DNA of 64,000 nt, from positions 44,323-108,322 of the forward strand of contig JAOAAX010000007.1 in assembly GCA_026418675.1 (NCBI GenBank), given 5' to 3'. The DNA comes from Chthoniobacterales bacterium. GTDB taxonomy: Bacteria > Verrucomicrobiota > Verrucomicrobiia > Chthoniobacterales > DYNR01. A program made the position numbers and the translations under genes. Below, piece by piece: positions 52,348 through 62,300 of this stretch; position 1 is the stretch's first letter, and each line of letters opens with the position of its first letter. The notes under the pieces were generated by a model, which made no database searches, was not told the origin of the DNA, and was given only the letters and a program-made list of their open reading frames with translations.

Positions 52348-55300
52348 ATGCGCCCCCCTTCTTATAGGTTCCTTCTACTCTTTTTTGTTCTTACAGTGAG
52401 CGCTGCGTTCCCGCCTCTCGCCCGGGCGCAGTATTACACGTTCACGACGAATGTTTCGATCAGTTGGAACTCTGGCTTCATGTCTGACGGCACAGATAAC
52501 GGGGCGATCTATGTCCCCGAGCACGTGACAGAGCCCAAAGGCGTCATCTTTTTCTGGAATGGCGATGGCGAAGACCGCCGTTACATGACGACAGTCGGTT
52601 GGTTTCAGCAAATCGCCCGTGCCATGGACTATGCCATCATCGCCCTGCAAAGCGTTTACACCAAAGGCTACCACATCCTCGCCACACAGAATACCGTCAC
52701 TTGGACGCTTGAAAATGCTGCCATTGCCAGCAATCGCCCCGTCCTCCGCAATGCTCCCGTTTACGCAATGGGGCACTCCCGTGGTGGGATCGTCAGTATC
52801 CGCTGTGCGAAACACATCCCATGGCGCATCCTCGCTTACGCCGCTAGCAAGGGCTACGATTGGGACTACGACAATCCTGATAGTCCTGCCGATCCTCCTT
52901 TCCCACCCAATTATCAGCTCGTGCCCGGCTTCTGGATGCCAGGGGAGACAGATTCTAACACAATAGTCAATCCTTTCAAAGTCCAACAATCCTTCCAAAC
53001 TCTCTGGCGCAACATCGGTGCGCTGGCCGCCTATGCCGTAGATTACAACGTTAGCCACGAGGACATGAGCGGGCAATACCACGACTTTGCTGCCCTTCTT
53101 CTTCGAGAAGCCCATGCCCTGCGCCATCCCGGCACTCCCCCCTCCAGCACTCCAGGTGATTGGCTCCAGCTCGGCAACCTCACCTTCTCCAGTGGCTGGT
53201 TAGCGGAGCGTGCATTCTTTAACAATTCCACGAGTGACATCAATTCGCAGTGCACACAAACCGTCCGCCCCACATGGCCACAAATTGCCCCCGTAGCAAA
53301 CTTTACTGGCAACGCCAGCATCGCTTCTTGGCTGCCCAATGAACTCATGGCACGTGTTTACCGTGCCCACACCTCAACCCAGCCTACCTACGTCAACCGC
53401 CTTGAGGTTCCCCGCCAAAACCCCCTCCAAATCGAAACCCCTGCCCGCTTCCAGCGCTTCCGCACTACCGACCCCGTTTTCATTTCCGTGGATCCGCGCG
53501 AGTGGGCCGATTCCACCACCATCACCAAGATGGAGTTCTACCTCAACACCACCAAGCTCGGCGAACGCACCGATGGCAACTGGACGTGGGATGCCGGCAC
53601 CATCTCCACCCCTGGCATCCACGCCGTGATCGTCGAAGCCGAAGGAGCCGACGGCACCCGCTATGCCGCTTACACGGCCATTTTGGTCTTCGACCCCCTC
53701 TCCAGCGGGAATCTGACGAATACATGGACAGGCAACGCAAGCAGTAACAACATCCAAGCCGGCGAAAATTGGAGCGCAGGAAATTCAACTTGGCAGTCCA
53801 TCACAAGTGGCAACATCACGGTCCTTGATACTCGCCAACTCTTTGTTCTCAATGGAGCGAGCCGGAATAACCAAGCAACCCTCAGCACCGGCAGTGCTTC
53901 TAACGATCCCGCCATCTTGGGCTTTCGCTTCCTCAGCGCCAATGGCACAAACCCATTCACTATCTCGGGCTGGCGCAGAATTTATCTGGGAGCAATGGGT
54001 ATCGTAAACTTGGATAACGACCAGCAAGTCTTTAATAACGCGGAGCTATTCCTCAATGGCAGTCAAATCTGGGATGCTTCTGCAGGTAATCTCCTCATCG
54101 GTAATGGCACCTTGAACAAAATCCGCTTCGGTTCAAGGCAGTCCTCTCTACCTCGTTTCATCCCAGAAGGAAGCACCCTCACCATTACCGGCTCCGCTAA
54201 CACTACCATCAATGCACCCATTGACGGCAACGGCGCACTCATCAAAGATGGTTCAGGTATACTTATAATCAATTCTAATTGCTCAAATTGGACGGACTCA
54301 GACCAGCCTTGGTCGCCTTCCTCTTTTCACGAGACCCTTTGTGTTATGAGAGGCACATTGCGACTCGGATCAAACGCTGTATTGAATCCCCGCACACGTC
54401 TCTTGATTGCCAATCATCCCAATGCAACTCTCGAAGCCGATGGCCTCAAACTGACATTCGCAACCCTCCAAGGCGGAGGTTCAATTCATCTAGGAACAGG
54501 TGGCAACCTTACTATTACTCACGACTTCGTTCGCAATTCCTCGAATAATTCCACGATCTGGTTTTACCCAATTGCTTTCAACTATCGCGGATCCATTCAT
54601 GGAGGGTCCCCTAACAACACAACCCTCTTCATCCAGCCAGGTCCTAACAACCTTAACACCTACCGTCTAGGAGGCAATAGCACATTCGCGGGACAAGTGC
54701 AGCTTAGTAGTGGCAACCTCATCATTAGCCACACTAGTGCTCTAGGCGCCAGCGGCACTGGCAACGAAACCTTTCTTCCGAGTGGGTCAGTCCTATTCCT
54801 ACTCGGCAACGGGATGAACATTCCGGAAACGCTCAGCCACAATGCGGCCAACACGGTGGCACTGATTAACCAGCGCGGCAACAACACGTGGAGCGGGCCG
54901 ATCCATTTTTCGACGCGATCTGGCAGCCCCACGGTTCAAATCCACAACAACGGAACGAACTCAACCCTTACTCTCTCTGGGGGAATAAGCGGCAACGCCA
55001 CGGCAGGCAATTCTACGTTTGTGCAACTGCAGCCGAACGGTATCGGCAGCGGGATTCATGTTACGGGCGGACTGCAGAATGGCACGGCTGGCGGGAATCT
55101 GCGTGTGGTGGTGGCGCCGAATGCGACGGGGAGCTGGGTGCGGATGAGCGGAGTGAGCAATTACACTGGCGCCACGCAGCATGTGCGCAACACGCTGCTC
55201 ATTGGGTCGGATGTGCCAGCAAGCGGCGATGGGGCGCTGGGGAACTCGGCCGGCGGCACCATTTTCCTTGGCCGCTCGGGCCACACCGTGGCTACGGACA

Positions 55301-56376
55301 ACATTGTGTTTCTCACCGACGGCCCTGTAACCATTGGGCGCACGCTTCAAGTCAACAATGTCAACACGGGTGGCAACATTACGGTTGGGGGCAACAGCGG
55401 GCATGTGTCGAACTACACGGGTAGCATCACGATCAACGAAACGCGCACGCAGATTGCGCTCACCTCTGCTTCGGGCGGCAATGTGGTCATCAGCGGGCAG
55501 ATCAGCGGGGGAGCGAGCAACATGACGCTTACCAAAACGGGCCCGGGCACCCTTACCTTGGCTCGCGCTGGAGGCAACACCTACAATGGCTCGACGACGG
55601 TTGCCCAAGGCACGCTGCTTGTCACCAACACCTCTGGCACGGCCACGGGCAACGGCTCGGTGACGGTGCAGAACAACGCGCGGCTTGGAGGCACGGGCAC
55701 GATAGCCGGGGCAGTGACGATGCAGAGCGGCGCACGGTTGGTGTTTGACCTGACGACCAACGCCAGCGTGCACGACCGGTTGGACATTAGCGGCACGCTG
55801 ACGCTCAACAACACGGCGATTGACCTGACCAGCACGAACAACGGGATAGCAGCGGGGAACTACACGCTGGTGCAGGCGGGGAGCATCACCGGCAGCCCTG
55901 GCAGTGTGGTCGTGCCGAGTGGGTGGAATGGGACGGCGAGTGTGGTGGGAGGGAACCAACTGCGGGTGCAGATTCAGCAAGCGCTGACAGCGCTGGAGCA
56001 GTGGCGGCAGACGCACTTTGGCTCGCCTGCGAATAGTGGCGACGGGGCAGATACTGCCGACCCGGACGCCGACGGCATCCCCAACCTCATTGAATACGCG
56101 CTGGGAGGCAACCCGACGAGTGCGGCCTCTCGCCCACAGCCTACCGTTGGCACCGCTGTTGTGAGCGGCCAGCAACGGCTCACGCTGACCTTTACGCCGC
56201 AAGTTGTCAGCGGTCTGACCTACCTCGTCCAAGCCAGCAACGACCTCTCCGACTGGTCCACCCAAACCGACGTCACCTCCAGCCTCACCGTCGGCCAACC
56301 CTACACCTTCACCGACTCCGCCGACCTCGCCACCACCCCACGCCGCTTCCTCCGCTTGCGAGTCACTTCAAACTAA
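52348..56376 (+). CDS. Giant secreted protein: esterase-like N-domain + autotransporter-associated beta-strand repeats + shared C-terminal domain
   Basis: 1342 aa; signal peptide; GVIFFWNGDGEDRRYMTTVGWFQQIARAMDYAIIAL...VYAMGHSRGGIVSIRCAKH (GxSxG-type); PATR-like GGNVVISGQISGGASNMTLTKTGPGTLTLARAGGNTYNGSTTVAQGTLLV; C-terminal DPDADGIPNLIEYALGGNPTS. Confidence 0.85.
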   Translation: MRPPSYRFLLLFFVLTVSAAFPPLARAQYYTFTTNVSISWNSGFMSDGTDNGAIYVPEHVTEPKGVIFFWNGDGEDRRYMTTVGWFQQIARAMDYAIIALQSVYTKGYHILATQNTVTWTLENAAIASNRPVLRNAPVYAMGHSRGGIVSIRCAKHIPWRILAYAASKGYDWDYDNPDSPADPPFPPNYQLVPGFWMPGETDSNTIVNPFKVQQSFQTLWRNIGALAAYAVDYNVSHEDMSGQYHDFAALLLREAHALRHPGTPPSSTPGDWLQLGNLTFSSGWLAERAFFNNSTSDINSQCTQTVRPTWPQIAPVANFTGNASIASWLPNELMARVYRAHTSTQPTYVNRLEVPRQNPLQIETPARFQRFRTTDPVFISVDPREWADSTTITKMEFYLNTTKLGERTDGNWTWDAGTISTPGIHAVIVEAEGADGTRYAAYTAILVFDPLSSGNLTNTWTGNASSNNIQAGENWSAGNSTWQSITSGNITVLDTRQLFVLNGASRNNQATLSTGSASNDPAILGFRFLSANGTNPFTISGWRRIYLGAMGIVNLDNDQQVFNNAELFLNGSQIWDASAGNLLIGNGTLNKIRFGSRQSSLPRFIPEGSTLTITGSANTTINAPIDGNGALIKDGSGILIINSNCSNWTDSDQPWSPSSFHETLCVMRGTLRLGSNAVLNPRTRLLIANHPNATLEADGLKLTFATLQGGGSIHLGTGGNLTITHDFVRNSSNNSTIWFYPIAFNYRGSIHGGSPNNTTLFIQPGPNNLNTYRLGGNSTFAGQVQLSSGNLIISHTSALGASGTGNETFLPSGSVLFLLGNGMNIPETLSHNAANTVALINQRGNNTWSGPIHFSTRSGSPTVQIHNNGTNSTLTLSGGISGNATAGNSTFVQLQPNGIGSGIHVTGGLQNGTAGGNLRVVVAPNATGSWVRMSGVSNYTGATQHVRNTLLIGSDVPASGDGALGNSAGGTIFLGRSGHTVATDNIVFLTDGPVTIGRTLQVNNVNTGGNITVGGNSGHVSNYTGSITINETRTQIALTSASGGNVVISGQISGGASNMTLTKTGPGTLTLARAGGNTYNGSTTVAQGTLLVTNTSGTATGNGSVTVQNNARLGGTGTIAGAVTMQSGARLVFDLTTNASVHDRLDISGTLTLNNTAIDLTSTNNGIAAGNYTLVQAGSITGSPGSVVVPSGWNGTASVVGGNQLRVQIQQALTALEQWRQTHFGSPANSGDGADTADPDADGIPNLIEYALGGNPTSAASRPQPTVGTAVVSGQQRLTLTFTPQVVSGLTYLVQASNDLSDWSTQTDVTSSLTVGQPYTFTDSADLATTPRRFLRLRVTSN
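55981..56376 (+). repeat. Shared C-terminal domain, copy 2
   Basis: ALTALEQWRQTHFGSPANSGDGADTADPDADGIPNLIEYALGGNPTSAASRPQPTVGTAVVSGQQRLTLTFTPQVVSGLTYLVQASNDLSDWSTQTDVTSSLTVGQPYTFTDSADLATTPRRFLRLRV. Confidence 0.95.
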
Positions 56377-56392
56377 CTATATTTTTCAATCA

Positions 56393-59365
56393 GTGAAAAA
56401 ACTCCTCGTTTCTCTATCCATCGTCTGGGCAACCAAAGCCCTGGCGGCAAATTTTACTGCCACGCTAATCCCTTATGGAACAGGCGAAGGGGACTACGGC
56501 ACCAATGGCGTAAATCAAACTTCGGGGGTCATACCAAATCCCCTCCAAGGGGACTACCGTTGGGGGTGGCACGATACCTCAGGGAATTACGATAATGGTT
56601 GGTTCCCTCAAGTAGGTTTGCCTTCAGGCAGAGTTTATTACGACGATTACAAACGCTTCGTTTGGCGAGCACTAGAACGCGAACCAGGCAACTACACCGC
56701 CGGAATAAACCTCATCAATTGGCACTTACAACAAGCCCAGCAGCGCGGCCGTCGCTTTTCCTTTCGCGTCATGATCTTAAGTGAATACGAAGGAGATGTG
56801 GATGGCGATGGACAAACCGATGGCCTTACCGGTGTGCCAAACTACATTGCCAACAACTCCTCCCTCGGCCGCCGCTTCTCCTCCACAAAAGCGGAATGCG
56901 AGAACATTTTCATTCCCTATTGGAATCAACCTTACTTCCTCGATCGGGTCGAGGCCCTCTTAAATGCCCTCGGCTCCGCTTTCAACGGGGATCCACGCCT
57001 CGCTTTTATTGACATCGGCATTTATGGCCATTGGGCCGAGTGGCACATGAGCGGTATGGGGCTTTCTTCTATTCCTCCAGAAATAAACGCTACCGTTGCA
57101 ACTCGGCAGCGCCTCATTGATATTTACAACGCCGCATTCCCCAACACACGCATTCTCATGCTCCCCGACATTGATGGCGATTACCCCGATCGCAGCGGAG
57201 CAGGCTTCGCTTATGCCATGCAAAACTACCCTCGAATGGGTGTCCGTAAAGACAACCTCTCCAACGCCTGGTTCGAGCAGGAAGTTGGCGATTGGTTCCC
57301 CATCATCCGCGACAATTTCCAAAACCGTTGGCGCACAACTCCTTTCGTAACTGAATTTTTCGGCGGCGAAAACGAAAGTGCCCTTCAACTTGCTGAATCG
57401 CAGGTCATTCGCTATAACGTCAGCATGGTTGCCACCAACCAATGGCACAATAGTCCCCAGCGTATCGAAATCGGGAAAGCCGCCGGTCATCGATTCCAAC
57501 TCCATAATGCCACTTGGCCCGATAGTGTCCAAGCAGGCTATGCCTTCACGATTAACTCGACATGGTCAAACATCGGAGTCGCTCCAGCTTATGAAAACTG
57601 GGCTCCAACGTGGGAATTATACTCCAGCAATGGGACACGCGTTTGGGCCGCTCGTTCCCGCCTCGATCTCCAGCGCTTCCTTCCAACTACCGTAAACCCT
57701 GACGATGACGTTAACACAACCGATACAAACAATCCCATCGTTATCTCCGATACTCTCGCTGTCCCCGCAAACTTAACAGCCGGCAACTACAGCCTACGCC
57801 TCCGTATCCCATTCATCCTCAGCAACGGTTCTGAGCATCCCTATCTCCTGCCCCTCGCCATCGCTATCCGCGGCCGCGATTCCCAAGGCCGTTACACGCT
57901 CGGCAACCTTTCCATTACGACTCCTACTACCCCAGCTCCCGCTCTAACACTCTCCGGTCCCTCTGTCCTCTACAGTGGAATCTCCGCTAATTTTACCGCC
58001 AATGTCACGAGCAATTCCACCATTAGCCAAGTCCAACTTTTGGCCGATGGGAATGTCGTAGGAACAGACACCACTTCCCCTTACACCTTCTCTTGGACCC
58101 CAAATGCCACAGTCGGAGTTGTAACTTTCGTCGCGAGAGCAACAGATTCTGAAAACCGCACAGGCGCTTCCCAACCCCTGAGCTACGAAGTCCGCTTAGC
58201 TCCCAACAACGCACCCAATGTAACATTGACTATTACTCCAGCTTCCGGTCCTTACATCTCCCCTGTCAATATTACCCTCACAGCCAATGCAACCGATCCC
58301 GATGGCGATTCCATCTCTCGGGTCGAATTTTACCGCGGCACAACTCTCCTTGCAAACGATACTTCCCCACCTTACTCCACCAATACAACCCTCACCGCCG
58401 GCACCTACACCCTCCTCGCCCGTGCCTACGACAGCCGTGGTAAATTCGGTTCCGCTACACAAGACATAACCGTCCAAAATCCCCCAAAACAACCCTATGG
58501 TGGAACCCCACGCAATATCCTCTCTATAATCCAGCTCGAGGATTACGACGAAGGAGGACAAGGTGTGAGTTGGCACGATACAAGCCCCACCAACGAAGGC
58601 GGAGCATATCGCAACGATAGTGTGGACATTCAAAACACCGGGGATACAGGAGGAGGTTATCACCTTGGCTGGGTTAACAACGGAGAATGGCTCGAATACA
58701 CTGTCTCTGTTCCCCAAACAAATACTTACCGCCTCCATATCCGTTACGCAGCCGCAAACGAAGGAGGAAACGCCACCATCTCCCTATCCGTAGATGGTCA
58801 GCCAGCTTGGACAAACCAAACCCTACCCCCCACCGGCCGATGGAGTTGGGATTTCGAAAATTGGACCACGTGGAATAGCACCCAAACCGTCCGCCTCGCA
58901 AAAGGCACACGTGTCCTTCGCTTGTCCTTCGGAAACGGTATGGCAAATTACAATTGGATGACCTTCTCCGCAACTGGTCCCCAGGTTTATGCCGACTGGG
59001 CCGAAGATCAAGGCCTCTCTGGATCCAGCGCAAACGCCACATCTGACCCCGACGCCGACGGCATCCCCAACCTCATCGAATATGCCCTCGGCGGAAACGC
59101 AACGAGTCCCGGGTCGCGCCCACAGCCCACTGTCGGCGCAACCACCGTCAGCGGCCAGCAACGCCTCACGCTCACCTTTACCCCGCAAGTAATCAACGGT
59201 TTGAGCTACTTCGTGCAAGCCAGCAACGATCTCTCCGACTGGTCCACCCAAACCAACGTCACCTCCAGCCTCACCGTCGGCCAACCTTACACCTTCACCG
59301 ACACCGCCGACCTCTCCACCACCCCACGCCGCTTCCTCCGCCTCCGTATCCAGAACAACCAATGA
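56393..59365 (+). CDS. Secreted DUF4832/DUF4874-like protein with Ig-like domains, CBM6-like domain and shared C-terminal domain
   Basis: GTG start, signal peptide MKKLLVSLSIVWATKALA; WHLQQAQQRGRRFSFRVMILSEYEGD...GRRFSSTKAECENIFIPYWNQPYFLDRVEALLNALGSAF...DIGIYGHWAEWHM; CBM6-like QLEDYDEGGQGVSWHDTSPTNEGGAYRNDSVDIQNTGDTGGGYHLGWVNNGEWLEYTV. Confidence 0.8.
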   Translation: MKKLLVSLSIVWATKALAANFTATLIPYGTGEGDYGTNGVNQTSGVIPNPLQGDYRWGWHDTSGNYDNGWFPQVGLPSGRVYYDDYKRFVWRALEREPGNYTAGINLINWHLQQAQQRGRRFSFRVMILSEYEGDVDGDGQTDGLTGVPNYIANNSSLGRRFSSTKAECENIFIPYWNQPYFLDRVEALLNALGSAFNGDPRLAFIDIGIYGHWAEWHMSGMGLSSIPPEINATVATRQRLIDIYNAAFPNTRILMLPDIDGDYPDRSGAGFAYAMQNYPRMGVRKDNLSNAWFEQEVGDWFPIIRDNFQNRWRTTPFVTEFFGGENESALQLAESQVIRYNVSMVATNQWHNSPQRIEIGKAAGHRFQLHNATWPDSVQAGYAFTINSTWSNIGVAPAYENWAPTWELYSSNGTRVWAARSRLDLQRFLPTTVNPDDDVNTTDTNNPIVISDTLAVPANLTAGNYSLRLRIPFILSNGSEHPYLLPLAIAIRGRDSQGRYTLGNLSITTPTTPAPALTLSGPSVLYSGISANFTANVTSNSTISQVQLLADGNVVGTDTTSPYTFSWTPNATVGVVTFVARATDSENRTGASQPLSYEVRLAPNNAPNVTLTITPASGPYISPVNITLTANATDPDGDSISRVEFYRGTTLLANDTSPPYSTNTTLTAGTYTLLARAYDSRGKFGSATQDITVQNPPKQPYGGTPRNILSIIQLEDYDEGGQGVSWHDTSPTNEGGAYRNDSVDIQNTGDTGGGYHLGWVNNGEWLEYTVSVPQTNTYRLHIRYAAANEGGNATISLSVDGQPAWTNQTLPPTGRWSWDFENWTTWNSTQTVRLAKGTRVLRLSFGNGMANYNWMTFSATGPQVYADWAEDQGLSGSSANATSDPDADGIPNLIEYALGGNATSPGSRPQPTVGATTVSGQQRLTLTFTPQVINGLSYFVQASNDLSDWSTQTNVTSSLTVGQPYTFTDTADLSTTPRRFLRLRIQNNQ
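58985..59365 (+). repeat. Shared C-terminal domain, copy 3
   Basis: VYADWAEDQGLSGSSANATSDPDADGIPNLIEYALGGNATSPGSRPQPTVGATTVSGQQRLTLTFTPQVINGLSYFVQASNDLSDWSTQTNVTSSLTVGQPYTFTDTADLSTTPRRFLRLRI. Confidence 0.95.
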
Positions 59366-62300
59366 TAATATCTATGAAAGTCGTAGGCACTCGTGGCTTC
59401 TCTCATCAACTTACGACTTTCTCAGACCTTAATAACTTCTTCAAATCTATCGCTAAATTGGTCGTTGGCGGTATTTTTTTCTACGCTGTTCCCGGCTTCG
59501 CCTCAGAATGGTTCGTCGCCCCCACTGGCAATGACACCACAGGTAATGGAAGCTTCTCCGCTCCCTTCCAAACCATCGCAAAAGCCATGGCCACAGCCTC
59601 CCCTGGCCATACGATTACCCTCCGGGCGGGAATCTATCGCGAAATGGTCACCTTCAACAAAAGCGTCACCCTCCGCGCCTACCGCCCCTCGACTTCCCAA
59701 CCCGCAGAAGAAGCCATCATTTCTGCCCTTGAGCCAATCACCGGCTGGCAGCTGGATTCAGGCAGCATTTACAAAGCCCCAATGAATTGGGAGCTTGTCT
59801 CAGACACAGATGCTGATAACGACAAACGCCCCTTCATCCAACACCAGGTATTTTTCGTCAACAACGGCACTTACCAACCCTTGGTCCAAGCTCGTTGGCC
59901 CAATATTCCCTACACCATCGCCACAAGTTACACTTACAACGACGTCGCCCGCATGGAATTCGCCAGCGGCAAAGTTGGCACCCCCAATTACATCAACGCA
60001 ACCGTCGCTTGGTTCACAAACGACGAGTCCCACATCCCCATGCCAACTGCCATTCGGAATCTGCTCCCTGGCTCACTCATCACCTACCAGCCGGCTACGA
60101 TGTATTTCTCGCGCACAAACCGTATCCCTGCCAACCCCGCCGAAGCCTTCGCAAATCGCAACGGAAATTTCACAGACGAAATCACAATTTTCGCAGAACG
60201 TCTCAAATCCGATAACCCAAACAGCACCAACCCTTTCAATGGCGATTACGACTACCCCAACGCCGGTTGCAGCTACCACGTGTGGGGAAAAAAGGAATAC
60301 CTCGATGCACCCGGCGAGTGGTTCCGCGAACCCACAGGCACAGGTGACAACGGCACCCTCTACGTCTGGATGCCAGATGGCGCTGCCCCGGGCAACCGCA
60401 TCGAAGCCAAACGCCGCATGCAAACCATCGTCATCGGCAACATGGGGGAAGCCGAGAACCTCTCCAACTCCACACTCGATGGCATCGTGCTCGAGGATTT
60501 GGTTTTTCTCGGCGGAGGAATTTCCGTCAGCCGCAACAGCGACAACCTCACCGTCCGCCGTTGCCGCTTCCTCTTCACTTCCCACCTCGAAGATCAGCGC
60601 TTCAATTACACCGCCCGTTGGAACCGCCGCTCCCTCCTCCTCGCTTCCCGTAATAACCTCGTCGAAGATTGCGATTTCCTCGATTCAGAAAACGCCATCG
60701 AGATCAACGGCCGCAATAACCAAATCCGCAACTGCGTATTCCTCAGAATCGGCGCCAACAGTAATTCCCCTGCCATCCAAGCCACTTTTGTGGATAGCAT
60801 TAACAATGACGGCTCTCCAGCCCAGCGCAACCGCGTCGAACGCTGCACGTTCTCCCTCATCGGCCTCACCGCCATCCAGCTCCACCGCGGTATGGACACC
60901 TTCTTCAACGACGTCAGCGGAACCCACCGCCGCGGCAACGACGTCGGAGCAATCAGCGCCTTCCCAAATACCGACCTCCTCGGCATAGAGGTGGGTTACA
61001 ACTGGGTGCACGACAGCTTCCCTATCCCAAAAGATACCACAAACGGCAAAGTCTTCTACGGCTCCCATGGAATTTACACCGACCGCGGCGTCCGCAATGC
61101 AACCTTTTACAGAAACGTCGTTTGGGGCATGACCGGCCCTGCCATCGCGATGCTCCGAACCGGCAACGGCACCGGCAATAGCGGCCGAATTGTTGACCAC
61201 AATACTGCCACTGGAGAAATTTCCTTCGAAAGCAATACCGACACCATCACCTTCCGCAATAACCTCCAAAATAATACCCTCTTCCCCACCACCAACGTTG
61301 TCCTCACAACCAATCTCCGCGTAAGTAACAAAGGCGCCGGTTGGGTGGACGCCGCCAACAACACTTACACCCTCCGCCCCGACAGCATGGCCATTGATAC
61401 CGGCACCATTCTCGGCAATGCCGCCTATCAGCAATACACCGGCTCTGCCCCCGACGCCGGTGCCTACGAATTCGGCATTGCCTGGGAATTCGAGCCCGGC
61501 GCAACCCTCATCAATGGCACCCTCCCTTCCCCCTCCTCCATCACCATCTCCCCCTCTGCCGACCGCCAAACTGCCACTGCAACCCTCACCGTCTTCCAAC
61601 CCCCGCGCAAGCTCCCCCCCAATTCGCAAGCCCGCTTGGGTTCCAATGCTCCCTCCTCCGCACTTCGCCAAACGGTCCTCGGATCCAATGGTTCCTTAGT
61701 CATTACTTTTGAAAACCTCCCCCTTGGCAACCTCACAGGCTCCCAACCTTTCCAAATTTCCCTCAATGGCGGCTCTTCCTGGCACACGCTGGCCAATGTT
61801 TCCATACCCCCGCCAAACACCGTCAACCTCTCCCTCCCAGCCCAAAACCCCCTCGCAAACTCCACTATCACCATTCCACGCTCCTCCCTCCCCTTTGCTA
61901 GCCCCATACGCTACCAACGAACCGTCACGGTCAGCAACCCCTCCGGTCAGCGGCTCGATTTTTACCCCGTCCTCGTTACCTTTAACGGCTCTGCATGGCA
62001 TTCCGCGGGACAACTCCGCGCCGATGCCGCCGATCTCCGTGCCTCCCTCCCTGACGGCACACCCCTCCCCCTGTGGCTCGAAAGCGGCGCAAACACCTCC
62101 TCAACCCGAGTCTGGGTCCTCCTGCCCCAAATCCCCACCTCCGGCGCCAATTTCCTCCTCACCTCTGGCGATTTCGGCCTCTCCTCCGCAAGCAATGGCA
62201 CGGCCGTTTTCCACTTCTACGATGGCTTTGATAATGGCCAGCGCAGACCAGAATGGGTCGGCAATTCCACCCAGACCGATGCCCACGGCAATACCGCCAA

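Noticed and set aside
54961-56298. 445-aa antisense ORF (-) opposite the second giant gene
   Set aside because: No recognisable domain; mirrors the G3-rich segment and the conserved C-terminal domain on the other strand.
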